NCBI RefSeq assembly: GCF_932274485.2
Contig: NC_065886.2
Location: forward strand, 32,227,501-32,291,500
Length of the DNA: 64,000 bases
DNA from: Patella vulgata
Taxonomy: Eukaryota > Mollusca > Gastropoda > Patellidae
Reading direction: 5' to 3'
Part shown: positions 1 through 11,494 of the stretch, piece by piece
How positions within the stretch are numbered: the first letter of the stretch is position 1
How the letters are laid out: each line of letters starts with the position of its first letter
Position numbers and translations under genes: made by a program
Notes under the pieces: generated by a model
Databases searched by the model: none
What the model saw: the letters and a program-made list of their open reading frames with translations, nothing else
What the model was told of the DNA's origin: nothing

Positions 1-885
1 CTGAGTTCGACCTCGGTGTTGTTCCAGTTGGTGAATAATTTTGGATACAAATTATATTTCCACTTAGAAATTGACGTTTGTGGGGTGTTTAAAGAAGAAC
101 ACGTGATTTCAAACTGAACTGACCAAAATTTTCAAAACCAAATTACCACAAAATCCCCTCCCCGCTCACCATCCCCGCCCATTGCGCGCGTAACCATGGA
201 AATGAATATCACCATTATGTTAATCTCAAAATGACCAAAATTTACTGTCGACGATCAGCCCCTAATCCATTCTATTCCAATCCCCGAAAACACCACGAGA
301 ATCAAACTCAACATAGTTGTCCGGAATCTGTCCTTCAACTTATTGGATTTTACCAAGCGGAAATCCATTACTCCAAAATGCTAATGTATTATATTATATT
401 TTTTATATTAGGAGTCGTGGGCGTTAATTACAGTTGACACATTGACAATGCCCTTCTCATCAAATATACATGATCAGTAGATCACTTACCGTCACACGGG
501 TTAACTATTAATATCTCATCTTAATGGAACATCAAAAATAAAATCATTGTTTCTTTCAATGTATTCATTGTTATTCTCAGAGATAGATTAACCCTGAAGC
601 AAACTAGGCACGTGCTTAGGACATCATGGCAATAGGGCTACTACAGTATGTCTGCTTTGTTAGATGCCAAATTTAAAATATTTAAATTAAATATTAATTA
701 AGAACTTTCAAATAGTTTTTGGCTTTTCATACCGTTTTGTCGCAATTAATAAGGTGTATAAAATCCTAGGAGGTTGTTTGTGGTTTATTATTGTTTAAAT
801 TTTGAATTACTGAATTACATATATATGAGGGCACTAAACTCTTTAAGTGCTTAGGGCCTCTGTGGGTTTTTAATCCGGTACAAGT

Positions 886-1378
886 TCAGTAGGACACTGA
901 CCTCTCGTCATGAATATCCTGGAGAACAAGAACCTTGGGATTTGTCAACCCCGATTTTGACTTGTCAGAGGTGGCACTTGCGAGGCCGATAAGGAAGTAC
1001 ATGCATGTGTACATATTGGCGTGCACGTAAAAAGAACCCCTGGGAAAGAGTGTAATTACCCAAGCTGTTAGACAAACGTGCCTCAGCGCTTCCAAGAGAT
1101 CTTAATGGTCTGTCATCGATGCAAATGTTGGGGTTTCGATCCTGGATTTTACCTGACCACAGGCATATATGCAGACAAGTTATTGACATAAAAATAACTT
1201 TTAGTCTCGACAACGGGAGCCATGCTGACTCAGTGAGTAAGAAGCTGTGTTCGTTCAGAGTGTTGGTCTAGAAAGTTCCTCGGGAGTTGCCGATCTGGTT
1301 TCTCCTTGTCAGTGGTGCAGGACGGGTGGAGGGGGCGTTAGTTTGGCCTAGTTTGTGTCGAGTGGACGTTAAACGCCA
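886..1378 (+). repeat. Composite SINE relic
   Basis: A degenerate patchwork. Positions 990-1,045 match the SINE-A body (GTGTACATATTGGCGTGCAC). Positions 1,219-1,325 resemble a SINE-A tRNA-like head (GACTCAGTGAGTAAGAAGC, then GTCAGTGGTGCAGGAC). Positions 1,345-1,374 (CTAGTTTGTGTCGAGTGGAC) are the 3' end of the second family, SINE-B. It is either two nested old insertions or a chimera. Confidence 0.55.
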
Positions 1379-1780
1379 ATTGCTCTAGCTGTTATATCCA
1401 TACATAATTCATATTATTTTTTCCACCCACAAAAGGCAGGCAGACGACATAACTTGGTTATTGATTACAGTTCATATTAATTATATCAATAAAAATATGC
1501 GATCGGTCTGTAACTATTGTATCACGTGATCAATCAATCGTCCATGAAAGAAATTTGACAGCTCAATTATCGTTGGTACCAAATTCCTATTTAACGACTA
1601 TGAAAAGATTCCTTATCTTGAGATAAATTCCTGTTATTTTACCAGGCTTGAGTGACTTATCGGTACTGAGGTAGCTATATTACACGCGTGGAATAAATGG
1701 TACGTGTGAAAATAATACAGGAGTATTATACAGTATAGTATTTATCTAAGAGAGAGACAGAAAGACTATAAGGGTCTTTA

Positions 1781-1905
1781 GCAGTAGGGGGTAACAGGGG
1801 CCAGGTGACGCTACACTTTGTCACCCCCCCCCCCCCAGGGATCGACACAGACACGTGACCTTTGGGTTAGCGAGCCAATGGGTCAATGGGTTACGCCTGT
1901 GTTAA
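1781..1905 (-). repeat. SINE-B relic
   Basis: GGGTCTTTAGCAGTAGGGGG, a C-run and GGGATCGACACAGACACGTG match the middle and tRNA-like part of SINE-B read from its 3' side. The copy is heavily diverged and truncated. Confidence 0.45.
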
Positions 1906-2620
1906 TAAGGTTGTGTTATAGTGTGTATAACTGGTGTTCTTTTTTTATGCCTTAACCGGAGCGGGGTCTCTTAATTTAATACCAGTGTTTAAACTAGTTT
2001 AATACCAGTGTTAACACTGGTTTAATGCTCTACTTTCGTTTCTGTCTCCGGTCTTAACGCATTCAATTCCTTTCAGATCACCATCATGTCGCAGAAGCGA
2101 ACGAATTGTAATCTTTCGGCAACGGGCAGGGTTATTAATTGAATACAGACCCTAACCAGTAAGGATGACGTATATATATTAGCCACGAAGTTCTCTATAA
2201 GCCGCATCTCCGAATACTACATTAATAGGTTGCATATTTTTTAAATACATTACAAACTGGACTAACCACTCTGCTGCAGTTTTGTCATGCGCAGCGCAGG
2301 GGATACCACTTATGATGTGTCTCGCTACTCATCTCCGGTTCACAATATATTGAATATTCGGTGCATTACACGATTTACCATTTTGATCAAAAACAGAAAG
2401 CATTTCCAACATGAGATGGGCGTTGTATTTTAGCAATCATACCATCAATGTATAATACTACAAACATATTTCTGCCATCTGTCCACTGGATTTGGATCTC
2501 TAAGGTTGGCAAGGTCAAATTGTTGAGGACATTTTATGAATCTGCCCGAAATGTCAAACAAAAAATCAGCAACAAAAATAACCATCAATAGAAAGGTAAT
2601 TGAGGAAAACTTCTTACCGC

Positions 2621-2922
2621 GAAATGAAATGGGGTTTAACGTCCTACTGTTCTGCTCCTATGCTGGGCTAATGAAGACGGGCATACGCCATACAGTGTGC
2701 TATGAGGGAAATTTTGCCCGGCCAGCGGCACTATCGCCTACTCTTATATCGAATTCCAACTGCCAAGGGATCTTTTACGTGCATTCCAATGTATACACGG
2801 GACCCCGGTTTTTCGTCTCATCCGAAGGACTAGATAGATGTCCTTGTCAGGCCCTCCGTCCTGCATCACTGACAAGGGGGAACCACGCCGGAAAATCTGG
2901 ATGAACTTTCTCGGCCAAACTT
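2621..2922 (-). repeat. SINE-A copy lacking its head
   Basis: It starts with the family's 3' end (GAAATGAAATGGGGTTTAAC) and runs through the conserved body to CTTTCTCGGCCA. The tRNA-like head that should follow is missing. The 122-residue open frame across it is a translation of the SINE, not a gene. Confidence 0.8.
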
Positions 2923-3530
2923 CTAACCGCCTTCGGGAAGTTAAGTAACAGAGATCAATGTTGAATATCTGTTGTCATCTATATTTGACCATTATTCAGT
3001 TCGTACATCAGCAGATCTGTGTCTTATGTTTTGTCTATTTATGGTTAAAAACAACATTTTAAGCCCGAAAACTAGACCTGAAAGACTTTTAAAAAGTTCC
3101 CTATTTGTCGTCTGCTGTTTCACACCAGTGTTGTAATAAATGACTTGAACTGGGATTTTTTTCTAAATCCTAAGGGGTTAGTGTTACAGTTATGTTTAAC
3201 AAGATAATAACTTTTTATCAAGTTATTATTATCTAATAAGTTTTTATGTAATTAGAAATGATATTGCACAAAGTTCCTTGCCTAATTATGTTTTCATTTA
3301 TATTTGTTTTCTTAAATCGGGAAATTGATATTGAAAATATAGACACACTGGGAGGCTTAGGTATTAGTTAGTAGTGCTTGGGTAACGTAGATACGACACT
3401 GGTGTTCATGTCGTGTAAACATATCCATATTTAACACAACCTCAACACATTTACTCGGATTGATTTCAAATACAGAGTGGGTCTGAGGTTGAATTAGCAC
3501 AACGTTACACCAGTGCTGCACTGATCTAAG

Positions 3531-4080
3531 TATGGTTTAATGGTCGAGAGCGAGACGTTAAGTAATATATTGATACTGCACGAGGCGTTAGCCGAGTCTC
3601 GTTTCAATATATTACGCAATGTCTTTAGCTCGAGACCATTAAACAACTTAAAATACAGACACTATCCCGCACGTGCTTTTCAATGAAATACGTCAAGCGA
3701 GTCCAATATTTCATCTAGTATAGATAATGTACAATTGGCAAGTTGCCCGTACATTATTGGAAATAATGGTACGCTAACATCAAAGGATGACGTCACATCT
3801 GTATTTTAAGTATTGTTTAATGGTCGAGAGCGAGACATTAAGTAATATATTGTAACAACATGAGGGCCGTAGGCCCGAATGTTTTTACAATATATTACGC
3901 AATGTCGTAAGCTCGAGACCATTAAACATCTTAAAATACTGACACTCCGCACGAGCTTTTACGTCACACTAGTCCAATATCTCACTGGTATGAATAAAGT
4001 ACTATTGGCAAGTTGCCCGTACGATTATTTGAAATAATGGTACGCCAACATCAAAGGGTGACGTCACATCTGTATTTTAA
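3531..4080. repeat. Two tandem copies of a foldback MITE-like element
   Basis: Two direct copies of about 280 and 270 bp (3,531-3,810 and 3,811-4,080) lie head to tail. Each opens with a hairpin: GTTTAATGGTCGAGAGCGAG is answered about 100 bases later by its near-complement CTCGAGACCATTAAAC. Each closes with a block between inverted ends, TTAAAATACNGAC at the left and CATCTGTATTTTAA at the right. There is no coding capacity. The two hairpin loops differ, so the copies are not a recent replication slip. Confidence 0.65.
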
Positions 4081-4583
4081 CTATAGTTAAACACTAGATC
4101 ACCTTAATCCAGGATTTGAACTGACACAGTGTTTTACTCAACGAGCCACCGTGGCGCCCACACTGCGAGATATTGTTCATCAAATTTTACACACGGGATT
4201 CGATTTACCCCTTAATTTATCTTCAACAAAGTCAACTTTTTCATCTGATGACATTGATTTTTAAAAAGAAAAACTAGAACTAAAATTTCTTCTGGTGATT
4301 AAAGGGCCGTGATCGTGTATCTTGAAGGGTTTTTTTTTATACGGATTGTGAGTATGTTGCCGGGTCGGGGGCGGGGGCGTGATTCAGTGGTCGAACGTAT
4401 GCGCTGTATGAATAGTTCTGTTATCCACCATGTCTGGTTCCAATATAGAGATTTAGTTTTGACAATATAAACAATACCTAAAATGGCGATCAGCGGAATT
4501 AATAAGATTAACCGCCAATTGCAGTGAATGAAGATATACAACGAGCTGTAAAAAATACTCACTACAGAGAGAAGCGTGAGAAA

Positions 4584-4935
4584 AATGAATTAGGGGTTAA
4601 CGTCCGACTGGACTAACGAAGACGGAAATGAGTGAAATATTATCCGGACAGCGGCACTGCGGCCTACTCTTGTTTCGAATTTCAACTGTCAATGGTTCTT
4701 TGACGTGTACGCCAATGTGTACACGGAACCTTGACTTTTCTTCCCATTCGAACGACTATACTTTGTCTATTGTCAGGCCATCCGTCCTAAACCACTGGCC
4801 AGGGTGAAACCACACTGGAAAATCCCGGTAAAGACCATACATCGGTCATTTCAGCCTAACGTGCGGTTTTAATTTTCTATGGTTCTTTTACGTGCACACC
4901 AACGTGTACACTGGTGAACTGTTTATCTCCGAACC
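4584..4935 (-). repeat. Diverged SINE-A relics
   Basis: AATTAGGGGTTAACGTCCGAC, the GTGTACGCCAATGTGTACAC body and a partial left part can be aligned to SINE-A at 4,584-4,840. A second body fragment (ACGTGCACACCAACGTGTAC) follows at 4,870-4,930. Both are old. Confidence 0.55.
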
Positions 4936-5342
4936 GAACGACTGGGCACTTTATTTTATTTCTTCTGGAAAAATCAGCTTTTGATTAATGTGTTACACAA
5001 TTCAGGGTCGACTGTTTAGTAAATTATTATTTTCATCTGCGTAGCAATATTTCTCATCGACCGATCGAATTCCACTGGAACTGTTTTCTTTACTTTGTTT
5101 AGAGCTAAACCGGAATTGTCAGTAAAAAATACGTTCCATAATTTTTTTCTTATTCGGATTCATAAAAAATAGGAAAAAAAATCAAATTTTCGTGATAATA
5201 TATTGGAATAACCAGGATATGAGATTGGTAAATCACGTGGAAAGAAATATTTCTAGAATTAATTTTTCTGCTGAGTTAATCTATTGGATTATCTGTAGCA
5301 TATTTTTAATCTTAAAAGGATGGGACATTTTTTTATGATATT

Positions 5343-5411
5343 TGATATGAAATGAGGTTTAACGTCCTGTTTTTCTACACCAACAGGGCCAATGAAGACG
5401 GGGTACGCCAT
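5343..5411 (-). repeat. SINE-A 3' fragment cut by a second SINE-A
   Basis: GAAATGAGGTTTAACGTCC to GGGGTACGCCATG is the 3' 65 bases of a reverse-oriented SINE-A. It stops where the forward copy at 5,412 begins, so the two were joined tail to head. Confidence 0.6.
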
Positions 5412-5775
5412 GCGGGAGTCACAGAGGCTTAAGTGAGTAAGACGCTGGCTCGCTAGCGGGGAGGTCGCCGGTTCGCTCCCGGTGTTGGCCGAGAAGTTCA
5501 TCAGGATTTTCCGGCATGGTTTCCTCTTGCCAGTGGTGTAGCTGTCTAGTCGTTCGGATGGGATGAAAAACAGAGTTCTCGTGTTCACATTGGCGTGCAC
5601 GTTAAAGATCCCTTGGCAGTTGGAATTCAATAATATAAGAGTAGGCCGCACCGCGGCTGTCCGAGCAAAATTCCCCTCATAGCACACTGTATGGCGTATA
5701 ATCGTCTGTATTAGCCAAGTCGATGCAGAACAGTAGGACGTTAAATACCATTTCATTTCATTTTCATTTCATTTT
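5412..5775 (+). repeat. Near-full-length SINE-A
   Basis: A tRNA-derived SINE. The A-box-like GAGGCTTAAGTGAGTAAGAC and B-box-like GGTTCGCTCCC lie in the first 80 bases. The conserved body (CACATTGGCGTGCACG; CCCTTGGCAGTTGGAATTC) follows, and the copy ends in a CATTT-type pentanucleotide tail at 5,745-5,775. It is one of the best copies for defining the family. Confidence 0.8.
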
Positions 5776-6403
5776 GTATAAATATTGATTGTGGGAATAA
5801 ATTAATTAAATCACCTTTCCATTCTTCTTCATCTGTGGCTTATGTTGTCCATCTTGACAGTATCTTAATATCGCAATTTTAGACAACCTCCATTGTTTTT
5901 TCTAGGTCGTGAGAAAAATCTTATTGTGATTCTCTTATAACAGAGTATAATTTTCTTGTCAATGGGGATTAACTCATTCCTGTCAGTTTCATCAAATGAC
6001 CTCGATCTACAGGATCAACTCTAATCTACACACAGCTCTTATGATTGATGAAAATTATTTCCCCGGGCTTTTGTTTTTTACCATTTTTTTTTTCTTTTGT
6101 AAAATTAAATACTGATTTTTCTTTGACAAGAATCTTAAGCTGAACCAAAGAGAAAAAAGCGTCGAAAATGGAGAAATGGAGCGCAGTAAAATACAAAACA
6201 AGTGTACTATGACTTCTTATCGCAAAATCGAAGTCCGTCAATCGCGCATGCCAAGATTATAGTCGATCGTACCAGACTTGGCGGAGACTTGGTTTTTTCA
6301 AAGACGGTCGCCCGCAAGGACAATAGAATGTCCACAAATAGGACGCGGTGATGTACGATTTGTGTAACCACAAGGAGCCCAACTTGTTACAGCCATCTGA
6401 TAA

Positions 6404-6670
6404 CGAAATGAAATGGGGTTTAACGTCCTACTGTTTTACTCCGAACTGGACTAATGAAGACGGGCATACGCCATACAGTGTGCTATGAGGGACATTTTGC
6501 CTGGACAGCGGCACTACAGCCTACTCTGATGTCCTGCATCACTGACAAGGGGATCCACGCCGGAAAATCTGGGTGAATTTTCTCGGCCAATGCAGGGATC
6601 GAACACCCGACCTCCAGACTAGCGAGCCAGCGTCGTACCCACTTAGCCACCGTGGCCCCCCCCCCCCCCC
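6404..6670 (-). repeat. Internally deleted SINE-A with head
   Basis: It reads from the tail (GAAATGAAATGGGGTTTAAC) to the tRNA-like head (GATCGAACACCCGACC ... CTTAGCCACCGTGGC). The middle body is missing between about 6,520 and 6,535. A C-run at 6,655-6,670 marks the 5' end. Confidence 0.75.
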
Positions 6671-6989
6671 ATCTGATAACAGTATTGGGGTGTGTTCATA
6701 CCATCGGCATGTCAATTGAATCTATAGGCTGTGGTGTTGTTTTCGTTGGTGATATCCCTGTTGCCTGTCTGTTTACCAAGAATCTTCATTCCAGTGAAAG
6801 GAAAAAGGGTGTAAAAACACAGAGATGAAGCACGATAAACAAACGGGAACGGGTTGGGACGGTGTAATTGCATGAAATGTAATAATCTCTATAATCTTTA
6901 TACAGCTGAAAAATGTTAATTTCATGACTTGTCTTGGCATATAACATTTGTTTTGCACAATCCGATCAACTAAATCTGTATAATGTTAG

Positions 6990-7171
6990 GTTCCCACTGT
7001 CGTGCGATGCGTTACGATAGGATTGCCCCTATTGAATCTACGATCTGGTTCGTGAAGATACGTTCGGATAAGTTTCGATACGATCAACACGTCAATATAT
7101 GATGAGACATGACAGGATCACCACGATTATTCCACGATTAAAACCACGATTTCAGTCGTGATAGTGGGAAC
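6990..7171. repeat. MITE-like element with terminal inverted repeats
   Basis: It begins GTTCCCACTGTCGTGCGATG and ends CGTGATAGTGGGAAC, giving imperfect terminal inverted repeats over the outer 12-15 bases. The interior is rich in ACGATA/TCGTA motifs and has no coding capacity. A related, truncated copy is at 9,583-9,700, mirrored at about 24,990-25,105. Confidence 0.55.
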
Positions 7172-8627
7172 TGGCATAGCCACAAACAAGACACTCAAAC
7201 TCGACAGTACACCAACGCTGTGGGTAATTTGTTTCTTAATGTGGGGGACTTGGGTCAGGGTCCCGTGGAGCGGAATCGACAGGTTTAGCCCTTACATAAT
7301 GTACTTTTAAACCCCATTTCTAAATATACGTCATTCTGAGTTATCCATCTAAATCTTAGGACTATAATATTCACCTCAACAAAATGTCACTTGAAGGAAG
7401 AAAAATGAAGTGAAGTTGGCCAGTACTAATGGGTTATCAATCGGAATCTGTAGACGGCCATTTTAACTACACCATTAATGAACGATGATAAAAACGTAAC
7501 TATTGGATATTCATTATGATGTATATCCTGTCTTTTTCTCTCGTCTATTTCACTCTTCTAGATGATATAGATAATAAGAATACTATTCTCGGAGGAGTGC
7601 ACGTGCCGCCTTATAGTGCCGTATAGTAACACCAACCCCAAGGGAATGCTATCTTAAAACCTGGCGCTCACCAGGCAATTTATTGGGCAATTTTTAAGCG
7701 ATTAATTGCTATAAAAATCGTACTTCTGGGCGTGACCGTGACAATGGATTTCCGGTTTGGTATTCGGCGACAAAGAATTGGTTGTCACTGTGAAATCTTA
7801 CACAAATCGCTGTGCATGCGGTGAAAATCTATTTCTTGGAGAAACAAATATTTTAAAACTATTACAAAAATCGAGGGCCGTCGTAATTAGATTTTCATCC
7901 ATGGGCCCCGCCATTTTGACATGACGCAAAATCAGCGATGGCAATAGCACACACATATAGTCCCCAGTTTAACATGCTTTGGCCGTTGCTTCAACTAGCT
8001 AAAAACAATTACCGGTGTGCGACAGGTTTTAGAATACTACACTGTTAGTGATTCGGTTAAAAAGTCGCGAGTAAAGAATGAAGTGCAATTGATGACGGTG
8101 AGAAGTCTTTGGGGACTTCTATGCTCTTGTACTCACAGCCATCCATACAGATCTTATAAAAGAAGGAAAGGAATTCGTGTTTATGTTTACTTCTCTGCAC
8201 CGAATTCCAGATGTCAGGCCCTCAGTCCTATACCATTGACAATGAGTGAACAATGTAGAAAATCTCCAAGGATCTTATTTTGGATCGAAGCCAGAATAAG
8301 TAAGCCAGCTCCTTCTTTCCCACTGAGTCACTGTAGCCACAATGAGTATTATTAGGCTACAAAGCTGTTTCATCCATTAATCTTACTCGTCCGTTGTCCG
8401 ATTTGACTGTGTGTGTGGGGGGGGGGGGAGTATGTTAGCTTTGTTTTATGGCATAACCACGTACACAAGGTCCGGTTAAGGTTACATTGACACTTTCTAT
8501 AGGTCAAACGTTGAAGATTTATTGGATAGAGGTGGTTCTAAATCTATTTGTCTTAATTTAGATTTTTTAACCCGGGTCGAATGACCCGAGTGGCTATATA
8601 ATAAATCATGTCATTAAATCATTTAAA

Positions 8628-8885
8628 GTCTTTGTGCGTCATTTAAAGTAGCTGTGCGTCATTTGCAGATTTCACGAAATACCAAAATTTTCACGGCTTC
8701 ATCCACGCTTTGACTCAATGAGTAAACCGATGGCTCGCTAATCTGGAGGTCGCGTGTTCGATCCCTGGATTGGCCGAAAAAAGTCTATGTGCGTCATTTA
8801 AAGTAGTTGTGCGTCATATGCAGATTTCATAAAATACCAAAATTTTCTCGGTTTCATCCACGCTTTGGCTCAGTGAGTAAACCGA
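8628..8885 (+). repeat. 154-bp tandem duplication beside a SINE-A head
   Basis: The block starting AAGTCTTTGTGCGTCATTTA (8,628) is repeated at about 8,782. Each copy runs through CCACGCTTTG into a SINE-A tRNA-like head (CTCAATGAGTAAACCGATGG and CTCAGTGAGTAAACCGATGG). The duplication is mirrored at about 25,800-26,060, so it predates P1. Confidence 0.7.
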
Positions 8886-9100
8886 TGGCTTTCTAACCTG
8901 GAAAGGTCGCGTGTTCGATCTCTGCATTGGCTGGGAAAGTTAGTGGTGCAGGACCTGTCAAGGGACAACACATCGTCGTTCGGATGAGGTCCATGTACAC
9001 ATTGGCGTGCACGTAAAAGATCCCTTGGCAGTTGGCATTCAATATAAAAGTAGGCCATAGTGCCGCTGTCCGGGCAAAATTCACTCATAGCACACTGTAT
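8864..9100 (+). repeat. SINE-A copy, 3' truncated
   Basis: Head CTTTGGCTCAGTGAGTAAAC, B-box-like GTGTTCGATCTC, then body ACATTGGCGTGCACGTAAAA and TCATAGCACACTGTATAGC. The 3' end and pentanucleotide tail are absent. The mirror copy is at about 25,585-25,821. The 112-residue open frame on the minus strand here is SINE plus flank, not a gene. Confidence 0.75.
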
Positions 9101-9826
9101 AGCACTTCTCACCCAACACCATTTATCACGGAACCATCTTGGACGCTCGTCCAAACGATATAGGACGAGATATCTTCTCAAATCCCGATGTCGTATATGG
9201 ATCACCATGCTAATTTCAAACTGGTTTCCTGACCTTCAAGATATTAACCACTGTTAATTACTATCATACAATGAAAAGTAGACCAACCCCATCCGCTTCT
9301 GACGTCATGTATTGAGGCAAACTTCAACGTCATGAGATGTCAATAAAGAGAAGAGGAAGATATTTTGAGTGGAATATTTCTGTATTTTTATGCATTTTTA
9401 TCCTCTGTGTACATCACTTCCTGTAACAAGTTAACGGACTTTTTCTTTTATTTTTTCAGCTGATGATCTAAATAGATTAACCCTTTGAAGCCCCACCCAC
9501 CACTTTTGTTCTATATTATAGTCTGATATCAAAGGGAATCAATGTCACATCGGTCTCGGGTATTTCATAATAAAGCTTGGTACCAACTGTTGTGTGATGC
9601 GTTATGATAGAATTGTCACTAGAGTCCACAATCGAGTACGTACATATACGTTCGGATACGTTTCGGTGCGATCAACACGGTTCCTACGACTGTAGGGGGG
9701 TTTAACTTACAATCGACACAAACTAGGTCATTTCGGTACTAATATATGGTTCAATTTCGCTTGCGCATAGGGGTCTTTAACAGGGGGGGGGGAGGACCCG
9801 AAGAAAACTCTCGGGGTTGGACATGT

Positions 9827-10351
9827 GACCGCGTCCTTGTCACGTACAAGTGGGGAATCAATGACCGTCCGCATGATTTAATGCGCAGGCCTTAAACCAT
9901 TGGGCCACCCAACCCACCTAAACACTTACAATCAATGGATAATGTATCTGTATACTTTTGATTTGAATTATATCATAGTCGTCCCTGTCTATCCACTCTT
10001 TTTCCCCGTTTCACTCCATCCGATTTGAATCATATCGAAGTCGCCACGGTCTATCCACTCTTTCCATTATGTTTCCCTTCCTCCCCATCGATTTGAATCA
10101 TATCATAGTCGCCCCGATCTATTCACTCGTTTCGCCATGTTTCCCTTCCTCTCCTTGAATTTGAGTCATATCATAGTCGCCCCGGTCTACCCAATCCTTT
10201 CTCCTCCTCCCCTTCTGGAGCCACGATGATTAAGTGAAGACGTTGGCTCGCTAAACTAGAGGTCCCATGTTCGATCCCTGTATTGTTCCTCTTGTCGGTG
10301 ATGCAGGATAGAGGGCCTGGAAGGTAAAAGATCCCTTGGCAGTTAGAATTC
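9827..10351. repeat. 525-bp block present only in the P1 left arm, with a four-unit tandem repeat
   Basis: The right arm joins ...CGTATATC directly to ACATGTCC (24,848/24,849), so this block was lost there or gained here. Inside, 9,957-10,205 holds four imperfect direct repeats of about 62-68 bp, each opening with a variant of ATTTGAATCATATCATAGTC and continuing through CTATCCACTC and TTTCCCTTCC. The first half (9,827-9,930) is a SINE-B head fragment. Confidence 0.75.
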
Positions 10352-10412
10352 GATATACGAGTAGGCCGTAACGCCGCTGCCCGGGCAAAATTTCGCTCAT
10401 AGCACACTGTAT
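10218..10412 (+). repeat. Internally deleted SINE-A
   Basis: Head GGAGCCACGATGATTAAGTG and B-box TGTTCGATCCC. The body between GAGGGCCTGG and TAAAAGATCCCTTGGCAG is missing, and the copy ends at TAGCACACTGTATTGC. In the right arm only its last part survives (24,787-24,848). Confidence 0.7.
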
Positions 10413-11247
10413 TGCTTACGTCCGTCTTCAATAGGGCACATCCTTTTGATATGATTTCCATGTAAACTTGAGAAAAGTTGGTATATGGCTGTAGGTCAGG
10501 TGATGTTGATATCGACAACACAATTAGTACGAGTAGCCTACTTACTTAATAACGTTTCATCATCAACAAATTAGGCAATAATTTACCGTAATTCTTTGAT
10601 AGAAAAATCCTGATTACTAACAAGACACGAGATTGTCCAATCTGATCAAATTTCCCGCCGTTTCTTTAGAAAGAGTAAAAATCCCTTTCAATTGTAGACA
10701 ATGGCAAGTCTTCCTCTGACCAAACGTATTACCTTCAGGCTATGGCAATTAAACAGACCATTCCTGTGTGTATATACTGAGGAACCATTTGGTGTATTCA
10801 ATCGACGTGAACAGCCCACCCTTTTGGCTTTTTTTGTAAACAACGGCGAGTTGGTTAAAGTTTGGTCTAATGAACGATAATTTGGTTCAATATACCTCAG
10901 TAATTGAGATGAAAATAAACTTCTGTAGTAGCCCAGTAACCTGTCAGCTATATGGAGCGGAATGCATGGCTTAACTGACTAACACCTGCTTTAATATGAG
11001 AGAGAAAAGAAAGAAACGGGGTTTATGTAAGGGTCTTTAGCAGTGTGAGAACACCGGAGGACACGGAGGAAACCCACTGGGTTGGACATCACGCCTCTTG
11101 ACTCAATGACAGAACTTGTGATTTCACGCACACGTGTTTAACAACTAAATCCCCCCCCCCATACTAATTAGAACAAAATACAAATTCTAGCTCCAATATT
11201 TAAGAAATGATTCTAATAAATTAACAGTTTTACATGTGAAATAAAAT

Positions 11248-11494
11248 TAAATGAAATGGGCTTTAACGTCCTACTGCTCTACTTCAATGGATCTAATGAC
11301 GACGGGCATACGTCATACAGTGTGCCAAGGGTTCTTTTACGTGCACGTTAATGTGTACACGGGACCTCGGTGTTTAGTCCCATCCGAACGCCGGAAAACC
11401 CGATAAACTTTCTTGGCCAAAACCTTGATCGAACATGGGACCTCGAATTTAGCGAGCTAAAAAAGTCTTATACACTGTGCCAACGTGTCTCCCG
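11248..11494 (-). repeat. SINE-A with internal deletions
   Basis: It runs from AAATGAAATGGGCTTTAACG to the head at TGTGCCAACGTGTCTCCCG, with part of the body missing after CATACAGTGTGCC. The mirror copy is at about 23,805-24,048 (+). Confidence 0.7.

Larger units (their letters stand above)
1..7625. other. Gene-free left flank
   Basis: No convincing coding exon is seen here. The short open frames are AT-rich noise or translations of SINE relics. Stretches 1-885, 1,379-1,780, 1,906-2,620, 2,923-3,530, 4,081-4,583, 4,936-5,342, 5,776-6,403, 6,671-6,989 and 7,172-7,625 hold nothing I recognise, apart from an 18-bp perfect palindrome at 2,004-2,021 (ACCAGTGTTAACACTGGT). The repeats between them are listed separately. 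This flank has no mirror copy elsewhere in the window. Confidence 0.6.

Noticed and set aside
2004-2021. 18-bp perfect palindrome as a regulatory operator
   Set aside because: Isolated, with no gene nearby. Similar CCAGTGTT motifs are scattered in the flank. It may be a repeat end, but nothing supports a function.
2536-2904. 122-codon frame, with similar frames at 5,289-5,756, 10,171-10,521, 12,616-12,855, 22,464-22,781 and 62,156-62,389 giving related peptides (RHTVCYEGNFAR; SNSNCQGIFYVH)
   Set aside because: All lie in SINE-A copies. The shared peptide is the translation of a tRNA-derived repeat, broken in most copies and without host gene context.
8017-8355. 112-codon frame also open in the mirror (26,334-26,672)
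   Set aside because: It contains diverged SINE-like sequence (CCATTGACAATGAGTG; GGATCGAAGCCAG), has no start context or splice sites, and mirrors only because of P1.
8870-9208. 112-codon frame conserved between the P1 arms (mirror 25,472-25,813)
   Set aside because: It spans a SINE-A and its flank. Its conservation reflects arm similarity, not constraint.
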